Below, in pieces: positions 27,786-36,844 of a stretch of 41,177 nt of DNA. The DNA lies in the NCBI GenBank assembly GCA_022653675.1, contig JALCST010000019.1, forward strand, positions 1 to 41,177, given 5' to 3'. The position numbers and the translations under genes are program-made. This DNA comes from Bacteroidales bacterium. Lineage in GTDB: Bacteria; Bacteroidota; Bacteroidia; Bacteroidales; UBA932. The notes under the pieces were generated by a model, which searched no databases, was not told where the DNA came from, and worked only from the letters and a program-made list of their open reading frames with translations. Positions within the stretch are counted from its first letter, which is position 1. Every line of letters starts with the position of its first letter.

Positions 27786-28724
27786 ATGAAAAAGCTAATA
27801 ATTTTATTATCATGCTCGGTCCTGCTTCTCTTCGGATGCGCCCCGAAAGAGCAGATGCATACCGTGGATATCAAGTCTCTTGCCGATTTGCAGGAGTATT
27901 TTCACTATTCGCCTGATAAAGACATCATCATAAGCGGGCACCGCGGAGGAATGATGGAAGGTTATCCCGAGAATTGCATTGCGTCATGCGAGAAAACGCT
28001 GACGCTCATGCCTTCGTTTTTTGAGATCGATCCCCGCCTTACCAAAGACAGCGTACTTGTCCTTATGCACGATGCCACAATCGACCGCGTTACGGACGGA
28101 AGCGGCAAAGTGTCGGACTACACTTACAACGAGTTGATGAAATTCCATCTCAAGGACCGCGAGGGTAATGTTACCAGCTACAGGATACTTTCACTCGACG
28201 AAATGTTGAAATGGGGAAAGGGGAAGACGGTTTTCAATTTCGACAACAAGAAGGTTCCGTGGGAGATTTATTCCCGCCATCTTAAGACCGATTGGGCGGA
28301 ATATCCTAATATAATCCTCTCCGTCCGTTCTCTGAATGAGGCCATGTATTATTACGAACGTAATGACAATGTCATGTTCTGTGTGGAGATAAGCGACATG
28401 GATATGTACAATGCCTACAAGGATTCGGGAATCCCATGGAACAGAATAATGGCTTATGTCAAGTTTACCATGGATCCGAAGAAATGGGACGTTTATGATT
28501 CTCTCCACGCTCACGGTGTAATGTGCATGAGTTCCATACATCCGACTGCAGATAAAGTGAAACCCGATTCCATGCGTCTGGAAGCTTACAAGAGAGAGCT
28601 TGATCTGGCTCCCGATATAATAGAAACCGATTATCCTTCCCTTTTCGTAGGTCTCGACTTGCGTCACAGGGAAAAACCGGATACTTCTTTAGTCAAGATT
28701 TTCGATTACGGCAAAACAAAATAG
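27786..28724 (+). CDS. Glycerophosphodiester phosphodiesterase family lipoprotein
   Basis: This enzyme family hydrolyses glycerophosphodiesters (deacylated phospholipids) to glycerol 3-phosphate and an alcohol. The protein has 312 residues and a lipoprotein signal (lipobox LFGC, Cys18), so it acts outside the cytoplasm. The GDPD barrel shows ISGHRGG with the catalytic HR, YPENCIAS, EIDPRLTKDSVLVLMHD with the metal-binding Glu-x-Asp and the second catalytic His, and IDRVTDGSGKV. The C-terminal block IIETDYPSLF is also typical. I chose ATG 27786; an in-frame GTG at 27729 would add residues that look like degenerate Enzyme I sequence. It is followed after 12 bases by a GlpT-type transporter, which would import the released glycerol 3-phosphate. 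Confidence 0.88.
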   Translation: MKKLIILLSCSVLLLFGCAPKEQMHTVDIKSLADLQEYFHYSPDKDIIISGHRGGMMEGYPENCIASCEKTLTLMPSFFEIDPRLTKDSVLVLMHDATIDRVTDGSGKVSDYTYNELMKFHLKDREGNVTSYRILSLDEMLKWGKGKTVFNFDNKKVPWEIYSRHLKTDWAEYPNIILSVRSLNEAMYYYERNDNVMFCVEISDMDMYNAYKDSGIPWNRIMAYVKFTMDPKKWDVYDSLHAHGVMCMSSIHPTADKVKPDSMRLEAYKRELDLAPDIIETDYPSLFVGLDLRHREKPDTSLVKIFDYGKTK

Positions 28725-28736
28725 AAAAAACAGGAA

Positions 28737-30122
28737 GTGTCGGAAAGCGTAGAAGCCGCTGAAAAAAACAGCGTAGAAGAGCAATCTGTCTTCGAGGGAT
28801 TCACCGTCGATCAGAGGAAAAAATTCAACAGGTGGCAGGTAAGGACCATTTTACTCAGCATTCTCGGATATGCCATGTTTTATTTCGTCCGCAAGAACCT
28901 GAGCGTTTCCATGCCTTACATATCTCAGGATCTCGGGTTTACCAAAACGGACTTCGGGATGATACTGACTTTACACGGGTTGGTTTACGGGTTGTCGAAG
29001 TTTATCAACGGGATGTGGGGGGACCGGAGCAACGCAAGGGTTTTCCTTGTGGTCGGGCTTACGATGACCGCCGTATGCAACATTTGTTTCGGCTTCAGTT
29101 CATCGTTACTTTTCCTGGGGATTTTCTGGGTACTTAACGGATGGTTCCAGGGCATGGGAGTTCCGCCATGCACGAGACTTATGACACATTGGGTGCCTCC
29201 ATACCAGTTGGCCACCAAGATGTCCATATGGAATACTTCCCATTCCATAGGGGCCGGGTTGGCATTGGTCTTCTGCGGTTATATCGTGTCCGCCGACTGG
29301 AGTGCCACGACAGGTATTTCGCAGTGGCGGCTGTGTTTTTTTCTCCCCGCTTGCGTAGTACTCGTTGTCGCTCTCGTGGTATGGCTTCTCATACGCGATA
29401 CGCCGAAGAGTGTCGGACTTCCGGAAATGAACCTGTCGACTACGAAGGCGGAGGCTGCTGCATCTTCGGCCGTTTCCCAGGAGGAGAAGGCGGCTGAAAA
29501 GGCCGAACACCATGCGTTCGTAATGAAGCATGTTTTCCTGAACAAGAACATCTGGATCATAGCATTGGGAAATTTCTTCCTATACACCGTCAGGTTCACC
29601 ATACTTGATTGGGGCCCTACGATGCTTAAGGAACATTTCAACATGAATATTTCGAGTGCGGCATGGCTTGTGACCGCTTTCGAAATCTTCGGACTCATGG
29701 GGATGCTGGTCGCCGGATATGTGACCGACCACGTTTTCAAGGGAAGAGCTCCACGCACATGCGTCATTTGTATGTCGATGGTTGCGGTTTGCGCTTTCGT
29801 TTTGTGGAGACTTACGCCCGATTCCCCGAAGATCCTCATAGTTATCGTACTCGCACTGGCAGGATTCTTCGTCTACGGACCTCAGGCTCTGGTAGGGATT
29901 GCCGCTGCCAACTATGGCACGAGCCGTGCAGCAGCTACGGCCGGAGGTTTTTGCGGGCTTTTCGGATATGGCAGCACCATCGTAAGCGGCATAGTCGTGG
30001 GAAAGGTGGTAGAAAGTTCCGGCTGGGGAACCGCTCTTTCCCTTCTGATCGGTCTGGCTCTTGTCAGTGCCATAATATTCTCTCTTGCATGGAAAGCAAA
30101 AGCCACAGGTTATGAAGAATAG
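28737..30122 (+). CDS. glpT: GlpT-type organophosphate:phosphate antiporter (MFS)
   Basis: This is an inner-membrane transporter of the GlpT/UhpT/UhpC family; next to a glycerophosphodiesterase the best guess is glycerol 3-phosphate import in exchange for phosphate. It has 461 residues with about 12 membrane segments and a cytoplasmic N-terminal tail of about 35 residues. Family blocks include GYAMFYFVRKNLSVSMPY, GLSKFINGMWGDRSNAR and NGWFQGMGVPPC in the first half, and LDWGPTMLKEH and GPQALVGIAAANYGTSRAAA in the second. The start codon is GTG at 28737, preceded by AGGA; this is the only start that keeps the tail and avoids overlap with the preceding gene. Hexose-phosphate or phosphoglycerate specificity cannot be excluded from sequence. 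Confidence 0.88.
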   Translation: MSESVEAAEKNSVEEQSVFEGFTVDQRKKFNRWQVRTILLSILGYAMFYFVRKNLSVSMPYISQDLGFTKTDFGMILTLHGLVYGLSKFINGMWGDRSNARVFLVVGLTMTAVCNICFGFSSSLLFLGIFWVLNGWFQGMGVPPCTRLMTHWVPPYQLATKMSIWNTSHSIGAGLALVFCGYIVSADWSATTGISQWRLCFFLPACVVLVVALVVWLLIRDTPKSVGLPEMNLSTTKAEAAASSAVSQEEKAAEKAEHHAFVMKHVFLNKNIWIIALGNFFLYTVRFTILDWGPTMLKEHFNMNISSAAWLVTAFEIFGLMGMLVAGYVTDHVFKGRAPRTCVICMSMVAVCAFVLWRLTPDSPKILIVIVLALAGFFVYGPQALVGIAAANYGTSRAAATAGGFCGLFGYGSTIVSGIVVGKVVESSGWGTALSLLIGLALVSAIIFSLAWKAKATGYEE

Positions 30123-30131
30123 GAAAAGCAC

Positions 30132-30139
30132 TATCTTTG
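30132..30139 (+). promoter_or_regulatory. -7 promoter element (TATCTTTG) of the ECF sigma factor gene
   Basis: A full TAnnTTTG match ends 7 bases before the ATG at 30147, implying a leaderless transcript. It separates the sigma factor from the upstream glpT transcript. No clear -33 element is visible. Confidence 0.6.
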
Positions 30140-30146
30140 TCCCTGT

Positions 30147-30737
30147 ATGGATGCCAATTCCTTAATTTCAAGGATTAAGGTCGGGGATCGGAAGGCTTTC
30201 GGATCCCTGTTCCGCATATACAGGCCCATTTTGACTTCATACGCGATGCTTTTCATGAAGAACGAATGGGCGGAAGATGTGGTTCAGGATGTTTTTTTCA
30301 ATCTTTGGCAGCACCGCGAGAATCTCGATGCAGAAGGTTCGATACACGGATACCTGCTCAGAAGCACTTACAATACATCGATAAATTATCTTTCCAAGCG
30401 AAAGCATGATATCAAGTACCGGTCATGGTACCAGCAGAGAATAGACGAGATTGCGTTCGACGTCTATGATCCTTCAACTAACGACATAATAAGAAAAATT
30501 TATTCCGAGGATTTACATCGCCAGATAGAGCATGCCATATTGCAGCTTCCGCCTAAATGCCGAGAAGTCTTCTGCATGAGCTATATAGATGATATGCAAA
30601 ATAAGCAGATAGCCAAAATGCTCGGAATATCGGTCAGTACTGTCGAAAATCATATTTATTCGGCCTTGAAGAGACTTCGCGAAATGTTAAAGGATAATCA
30701 TATTGCGATTTTATTGTTTTTAGCTGAATTTCTTTAA
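30147..30737 (+). CDS. ECF-type RNA polymerase sigma factor
   Basis: This is an alternative sigma factor of 196 residues, expected to direct transcription of the downstream SusC/SusD genes when released by its anti-sigma factor. Region 2 spans about 10-85 (AFGSLFRIYRPILTSYAM, WAEDVVQDVFFNLWQ) and region 4 about 125-180 (ILQLPPKCREVFCMSY, NKQIAKMLGISVSTVENHI with the helix-turn-helix). It is the Bacteroidota type that pairs with FecR proteins and STN-domain receptors. The ATG at 30147 is fixed by the promoter 7 bases upstream. FecR follows after 82 bases. The cognate promoter sequence is not known, so I cannot mark its target sites. Confidence 0.93.
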   Translation: MDANSLISRIKVGDRKAFGSLFRIYRPILTSYAMLFMKNEWAEDVVQDVFFNLWQHRENLDAEGSIHGYLLRSTYNTSINYLSKRKHDIKYRSWYQQRIDEIAFDVYDPSTNDIIRKIYSEDLHRQIEHAILQLPPKCREVFCMSYIDDMQNKQIAKMLGISVSTVENHIYSALKRLREMLKDNHIAILLFLAEFL

Positions 30738-30819
30738 TAACAGATAGGCGATTCGTCGGGTTTGATTGTATTTTATGTGTAAATGTCTTTTGACGTTTTC
30801 ACTAATAAAGCTTTAGTCT

Positions 30820-31731
30820 ATGGATGAATCGTTGTTTTTAAAGTATTTCAAGGGAGCTACTACTGCCGAGGAGGAGAAGTCCATACTGCAGTGGATCGAA
30901 TCTTCCGACGATAATCGCAAGGAGTTTTATGACCTCAAGGCCATATGGAATGCAGTACAGAACGATCCCGAAAGGAAAGCCGCAGCGGCACCCGGGAAAA
31001 TGTCCTGGTCCCACAAACACCGTGCTTCTCGATGGATGGTCTGGGTATCTTCGGCAGCCGCATGCTTGCTGGCAGGACTCGTGCTTTTCTTTGCATTGAG
31101 GCCTTCGGTCCCGGAAAATCTGATCACTTATGTCAATCCGAGCAAGGAGGTCCTCGAAGTCAAGCTTCCGGACAATTCTTCCGTTTTCCTGAAGCCGGAT
31201 TCGCGGGTAACCTGTCCTGAAGAGTTCAGGAAAAAATCACGTTCGGTTACTCTCGACGGCGAAGCTTTTTTCGATGTCGTCCACGACTCAGAGTCCCCGT
31301 TTACGGTATCCACGCCTTTTTTCAAAGTAAGGGTTCTGGGGACTTCGTTCAATGTCATGGCAACGAAGGGGGCCAATTTCGCTTCGGTGATGTTGCAGAG
31401 CGGATCGGTGAAAATATTTCAGAACGACGGATCGGAGTCTGTTACCCTGGTGCCGGACGAAGAGGCCGTATATTCGACTTCAACAGGCGGATTCCAGGTG
31501 GTAAAAGCTAACGCTTCATATTATGCCCTTGTCAATTATTCGCTTGTGACGATGAACAACGTTACTTTGTCTGAAATAATAAATAAGATCAATGTGATGT
31601 ACGGTGTCCATCTTTCCGCCGACATGGCTGATGACAATCGCCATTTCAATTTCAACTTCCTGAAGTCTTCATCAATCGACGATCTTATTAAAATATTGGA
31701 AATTCTTACTGGAGATAAAATAACTTATTAA
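30820..31731 (+). CDS. FecR-type transmembrane anti-sigma factor
   Basis: This inner-membrane regulator holds the sigma factor inactive until the outer-membrane receptor signals. The protein has 303 residues: a cytoplasmic N-terminal domain (about 1-70), one membrane segment (about 72-93, WMVWVSSAAACLLAGLVLFF), a periplasmic FecR domain (about 105-210, including VKLPDNSSVFLKPDSRV and GEAFFDVVHD) and a DUF4974-type C-terminal domain (about 230-303, starting near YSLVTMNNVTLSEIINKI). That domain is thought to contact the STN domain of the receptor. It lies 82 bases after the sigma gene and 16 bases before the SusC-like gene. It is intact, so the signalling input, not the regulator, is affected by the broken receptor next door. 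Confidence 0.93.
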   Translation: MDESLFLKYFKGATTAEEEKSILQWIESSDDNRKEFYDLKAIWNAVQNDPERKAAAAPGKMSWSHKHRASRWMVWVSSAAACLLAGLVLFFALRPSVPENLITYVNPSKEVLEVKLPDNSSVFLKPDSRVTCPEEFRKKSRSVTLDGEAFFDVVHDSESPFTVSTPFFKVRVLGTSFNVMATKGANFASVMLQSGSVKIFQNDGSESVTLVPDEEAVYSTSTGGFQVVKANASYYALVNYSLVTMNNVTLSEIINKINVMYGVHLSADMADDNRHFNFNFLKSSSIDDLIKILEILTGDKITY

Positions 31732-31747
31732 CTTAATTATAACAAAA

Positions 31748-34700
31748 ATGAAGAAAAGCAGTCAATGTCTGCGAGTCGCTTTTTCCGTAGCGCTCCTACT
31801 GTGCTGTACGGCTTTCACTATCGGAGCTTACGGTAGCGAATCCCTGTTGATGCAGGACAAAACGGTCAATATCAGTTATCAAAGAGCAACGGTATCCACA
31901 GTTACCGCCGCGATTACCCGACAAACCGGAATAGTATTTTCCTATGAATCGTCGCTTGCTTCCTTTCCGATGAAGGATGTGAAGGTGAAGGGTGATTTGC
32001 CTGTCGACGAAATACTTGCTAAGGTATTCGCAGGTAGCGGCATATCATATTCCGTTGTGGGTAAGGCGGTCGTTCTGACGGCCGACGTGTCAAGTTCTCA
32101 AAAATCCAGTCATATAACTGTCTCCGGAACAGTAAAGGACGACAAGGGAAATCCGCTGCCGGGTGTAGGTGTACTCGAAAACGGTAATCTTAGGAATGGT
32201 GTCATAACCAATGTGTTGGGACAATATTCCATTCGTGTGAAGGGGAATGCGGTTCTCGAATTCTCATCAATCGGGTTCGAAAAAAACGAGATTCCCGTCA
32301 ACGGCCGTGCTTCGATTGACGTAGTCATGAAAGAAAGCAATACTCTCTTGGATGAAGTAGTCGTTATCGGTTATGGCTCTCAGTCTAGACGTACTTTGAC
32401 CAGTGCCGTTTCCAGAGTGTCCGGGGAATCAATTGAGGGAACATCGGCAACATCTGTAGGAGACGCATTAAAAGGTAAGATCAGCGGTGTAAGGATATCT
32501 TCTTCCAATAACTCGCCTGGCGAAGCTCCGGTATTCCTTGTAAGGGGAGGCTCTTCCATTAACCAATCCAATGCTCCAATAGTCTTGGTAGATGGTGTAC
32601 AGCGTGCAATGGATAATTTGAATCCTAACGATATTGAATCCATAGAAGTTCTCAAGGATGCGGCTTCTGCGGGAATCTACGGCGCTAATGCCTCAAATGG
32701 CGTAATATTAATAACAACCAAGAAAGGAAGCAGGTCCAAGGGACCTCAAATCTCCTTCAACTTGCAGGGAGGCTGGGAATCTCCGGCGACAAGATACGAT
32801 CTCATGAACGGCGGCGATTACCTGACTTTCATGCGTACTGCCTTGAATGAATGTCCCGGGTATGCATACGGGCAGTCCGTACTGTGGGGAGCGAATTCGG
32901 CAGGCGTGGGAAACAGTGATAATTCAATCTGGACCCCGCGCTATCTTAAAGACGGCGAGTCCGTTCCTTCCGGATGGAAATCGATAGTCGATCCGGTAGA
33001 CGAATCAAAAACCATAATATACCAGGATAACGACCAGCAGAGTTCATGGTTCCGTGACTCATATTATGAGAACTATTATGTCGGGGTCAACGGAGGCAAT
33101 GATAAGGTTACCTATGCCGCTTCCACTGGCTATACGAAAGATGGTGGGATAGGTATAAACACGGATTATTCGCACATAACTTTCCATGGAAACACGACGT
33201 TCAAGGTAACCAAGAACATTACCGCTGGGACATCGTTCGATTACAGCCAGCAAAGTGGCAACACCATCCCGAGCGGCGGAATAGGAAACTACTGGACGGT
33301 TCTAGGACGAGGAATGTTCATGCCGAATACGCACAGGGACTATCTTTCCGACGGTACTCCCGCACAGGGAACAAATAAGACCGTTATGTCGTCCGAATGG
33401 TTTAAAACTTACTATACAAGTAATTATATGACGAAAGTGTCGACAGCGAATTTCAATTTGAATTGGAAGATAACTCCGGATCTGATATGGTATTCGCAAG
33501 TTGCTTTTTACGACAATTGTAGACGTGGCAACCAGTATCTGGCCGGCAATGCCATCAGTACGCTCAGAAAAAATACCGAGAAGTGGACTGATAACGCAAG
33601 TCAAAATTTTCAGACATATCTGAAATACAATAAGGATTTCCTGGGTCAAAACCATTTCGATGCAATGGCCGGATACGAGTATCGCTACCATTCGAAGAAT
33701 GTCATAAAACTGACGACCGAGGGAGCAGTCTCCGACAAGGTCCCGACTACTTCTGCCGGTACGACCGTTACCTCCTATGGTGATACTCAAACTCCTTTGT
33801 GCCAGATATCTTATTTTGGCCGTCTCAATTACGACTATGCCAAGAAATACCTGTTGACATTCACAATGCGTGCAGACGCTTCGTCTTTGTTCGCTGCCGG
33901 ACACAGGTGGGGATTTTTCCCTGCTGCTTCAGCCGGATAGGTGATTTCGTCGGAACCTTGGTGGAACATCAAGAATTGGGACACCATGAAGCTGCGTCTA
34001 AGCTACGGTCTTACAGGTAACAGTGATATAGGATATTATGATGCATATGGTTCTTATACTACTACAAACCTTTACGACGGGCAGTCTGTAACGCTTGCCT
34101 CTTCCCTCCCTAACCTTGCCCTGACATGGGAAACGACTCGCCAGGCTGACGCCGGTTTGGACTTCGGGTTCTTCGGCGGACGCATACAGGGATCTGTCGA
34201 CGGATATACCAAAGTGACGGACAACCTGCTGTTCGACGTGACCTTACCGGATACGAGCGGATATGGCTCAGCAACCCAGAATGTCGGTTCCGTGATGTTT
34301 TATGGTGCCGAGTTGGAATTGCATACCGTTAATGTCAGTACGAAAGATTTTACCTGGAAAACGGACTTTACATATTCCTTCAATAAAAATGTAGTCCTCT
34401 CTCTCCCGGACGAGTATGAATATACAGATATTGATGGTAATGAGGCATGGCGTATCGGTGGTTATACCTTGGGAGAATCCGGCTACCGCTTCGGTGGTAT
34501 TGCGGTAGGAGAGTCCCTGGGACGCATTTATGGCTACAAAACGTCTCATATCATTGAGACGGAAGCTGATGCTGATGCTGCTCTTTATGATACCAGGTCA
34601 CATGGATACCGCCGTTCCGACGGGTTGTCAATCGCCGGGAGAAAGGATATAGGCGATTACGAATGGTGTAACCGCGAAGGATCTTCCAAGACGGCTGACG

Positions 34701-35290
34701 GAGACGAAGAGATAAATTCCGAGGACATGTTCTGTTTGGGAAATGTGATGCCGACTTCTACCGGTGGCATAAACAACACTTTCGCATACAAGAACCTCTC
34801 CCTTTCCGTATATCTAGATTACGCACTAGGACATTCCGTGTACAACTACCAATATTCGCGTTGCATGCAGGCCTCATTGGGTAATTGCAACTGGAATCTT
34901 GTATATGATGCCGATAAATGCTGGAAGCAAGAGGGGGATGAGACGGACCTCGCAAGGTTTACTCCAAACGATGCCGACGGTGGGAACCGAAACTATTCAC
35001 GCACTTCCAATATTAACGTGCAAAAAGGGGATTATCTGTGTCTAAGGGATGTGACGCTTGCCTATGCTCTGCCAAAGAAGATGCTTAAGAAGGCCAATAT
35101 CGCAGGCCTTACGATCTCCGTTTCCGGGAATACGCTTGGATATCTTACGGCTGTCGAGGGAATCTCTCCCGAAAGCGGTTCGATCGGGACAAGTACGGGA
35201 ATGTATGACTATACAAGTACCTCGTCGAAACATTTCAATAATACTCCTCCAACAAGAAAAATACTTTTTGGAATCAAACTTACATTCTAA
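31748..35290 (+). pseudogene. SusC-like TonB-dependent receptor with STN domain, interrupted by in-frame TAG
   Basis: Read through, the frame encodes about 1180 residues: signal peptide, STN signalling domain (about 35-110), carboxypeptidase-regulatory-like domain with VSGTVKDDKGNPLPGVGVLE (about 120-200), plug with the SusC block DEVVVIGYGSQSRRTLTSA and SIEVLKDAASAGIYGANASN, then the barrel, ending in LFGIKLTF. Codon 731 is TAG (33938-33940) in FFPAASAG-stop-VISSEPWW. The family normally has Trp after this Gly (typically SASVGWRISEE), so a TGG to TAG change explains it. The frame is unchanged across the stop. A 730-residue product would lack about a third of the barrel and should not assemble. 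The alternatives are a sequencing error or readthrough. SusD follows 12 bases downstream. Confidence 0.88.
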
Positions 35291-35302
35291 AGCATAAACG
35301 AT

Positions 35303-36799
35303 ATGAAAAATATATTTAAAGTATTAGGATTGGCGGTAGCCCTCCTTTCTTTCGCGGCATGCACGAAGGATCTCAATATAATACAAACCGACAATTTGAA
35401 TTCCACCAACATGTGGGAGGATGAAAGCGATGCTGTGACTGCTACGATGGGCATATATTACCGTCTCCGTTCTGCCATGATGCAGGATAAGGAATCACCT
35501 TTTTTCTGGGGAGAACTTCGAGTCGGTCCGAAGATGTGGGGCAAGGGGTGTGCACGTACCCTTTGTGATAACGACATGCTTGATGTTATGCTCAACACTT
35601 TGAGTTCAAGCGATGCTTCGACCAACTGGTCGTATCTTTACACGACTATCGACCAATGCAATCAGGTTTTGAAATATACCCCGGCCATCTCAATGTCGGA
35701 TGATAATACCGCGTTCTGCATGGGCAACGCCTATTTCGTAAGGGCATATTGCTATTACTGGCTTGCAAGAGTATGGGGTGATGTGCCTCTTATCACGGAG
35801 CCTACCGAAGGTACCGGTAAGGGTATATATCCTGCGCGTGCCGAAGTAAGCAAGATATATTCCCAGATAGAGTCTGATATCGATTCCGCATCCAATTATG
35901 TGACCGACGACAGCAAAGGATGCTATTATGCGACTGCCGACAACATAAATATGCTTAAGGCGGACTTCTGTCTCTGGATGTACGGTGCCGCTTCCGCAGG
36001 CGAAGAATACCTGACGAAGGCCGAAACGGCTCTCGATGCGGTTAAAAACGCCACGCTTCTCAACGATTTTTCCTCCGTGTTCAGCGTTTACAACAAGAAA
36101 AACGCCGAGATAGCGTTCGCCATTAATCTTAAATATGGTGAGTACACGTCGAGTGGATATTATGGGTATTTTATCTGGGGATCTTCCCAGATAGCCTCAT
36201 CACTGCGCAACAGAGTGATTCCCGTTTATGCAAACCAGTGGTTTCTGTATTCCGACGAGTTCATAGAATTTCTTAAGGAGAGCAAGGCTAAGGGAGACCA
36301 GCGTACCGACGTTTCGTATCAGGAGTATACCGGAAGTGGCAACATGTATGATATCATCCAGTGGCCCAACAAGTTCATGGGGAATTATTCCAGCGGCACG
36401 ATGGTGTGGGATGAGGATATGATCCTTTACCGCTATGCGCAGTATTACATGTTCAAGGCCGAGCTCAAATACTACCAGAAGAAATATGGTGAAGCGCTTG
36501 CGCAGTTGAACATAGTCGCCAAGAGGGCGTACGGATCAGCTATTTATACTGACGATTCACCTTCTGCGGTAAAGCAGGCCCTGGTTGACGAAAATCTGAA
36601 GGAATTCGCCGAAGAAGGCAACGTATACTTCTCCCTTATTCGTCTCGGTGCCATTTATGATTACAATCCTTATCGTTATGTGGAAGGGTTTGGCCAAGCT
36701 GGTTTTGACACGACCAAGGACAATCAACTTCTAATGCCGGTATCCCAATCTGCTATAAATAAAAACAACGGTCTGGCTCAGACTAAAGGATGGTCCTAG
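35303..36799 (+). CDS. SusD/RagB-like surface substrate-binding lipoprotein
   Basis: This surface lipoprotein forms the lid over a SusC-type barrel and captures the ligand. It has 498 residues and a lipoprotein signal (Cys20 in SFAACTKD). The SusD fold is helical with tetratricopeptide-like repeats; recognisable blocks are NLNSTNMWEDESDAVTATMG, AYFVRAYCYYWLARVWGDVP and YYMFKAELKYYQKKYGEAL, and the C-terminal LLMPVSQSAINKNNGLAQ. It lies 12 bases after the SusC-like gene and 45 bases before a phosphoesterase gene. It appears intact even though its partner barrel is interrupted, which suggests that the receptor lesion is recent or an error. Ligand identity cannot be predicted; the neighbours suggest a phosphorylated compound. 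Confidence 0.93.
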   Translation: MKNIFKVLGLAVALLSFAACTKDLNIIQTDNLNSTNMWEDESDAVTATMGIYYRLRSAMMQDKESPFFWGELRVGPKMWGKGCARTLCDNDMLDVMLNTLSSSDASTNWSYLYTTIDQCNQVLKYTPAISMSDDNTAFCMGNAYFVRAYCYYWLARVWGDVPLITEPTEGTGKGIYPARAEVSKIYSQIESDIDSASNYVTDDSKGCYYATADNINMLKADFCLWMYGAASAGEEYLTKAETALDAVKNATLLNDFSSVFSVYNKKNAEIAFAINLKYGEYTSSGYYGYFIWGSSQIASSLRNRVIPVYANQWFLYSDEFIEFLKESKAKGDQRTDVSYQEYTGSGNMYDIIQWPNKFMGNYSSGTMVWDEDMILYRYAQYYMFKAELKYYQKKYGEALAQLNIVAKRAYGSAIYTDDSPSAVKQALVDENLKEFAEEGNVYFSLIRLGAIYDYNPYRYVEGFGQAGFDTTKDNQLLMPVSQSAINKNNGLAQTKGWS

Positions 36800-36844
36800 A
36801 AAAATGCAAAGTATACTGAATATTAACTCATAAATAATTTCTGG

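Noticed and set aside
22503..33940. TAG or TAA reassigned to an amino acid
   Set aside because: TAG ends several intact genes at their expected lengths (both gingipain-like proteases, the macroglobulin, GDPD and GlpT), and TAA ends others, so both act as normal stops here.
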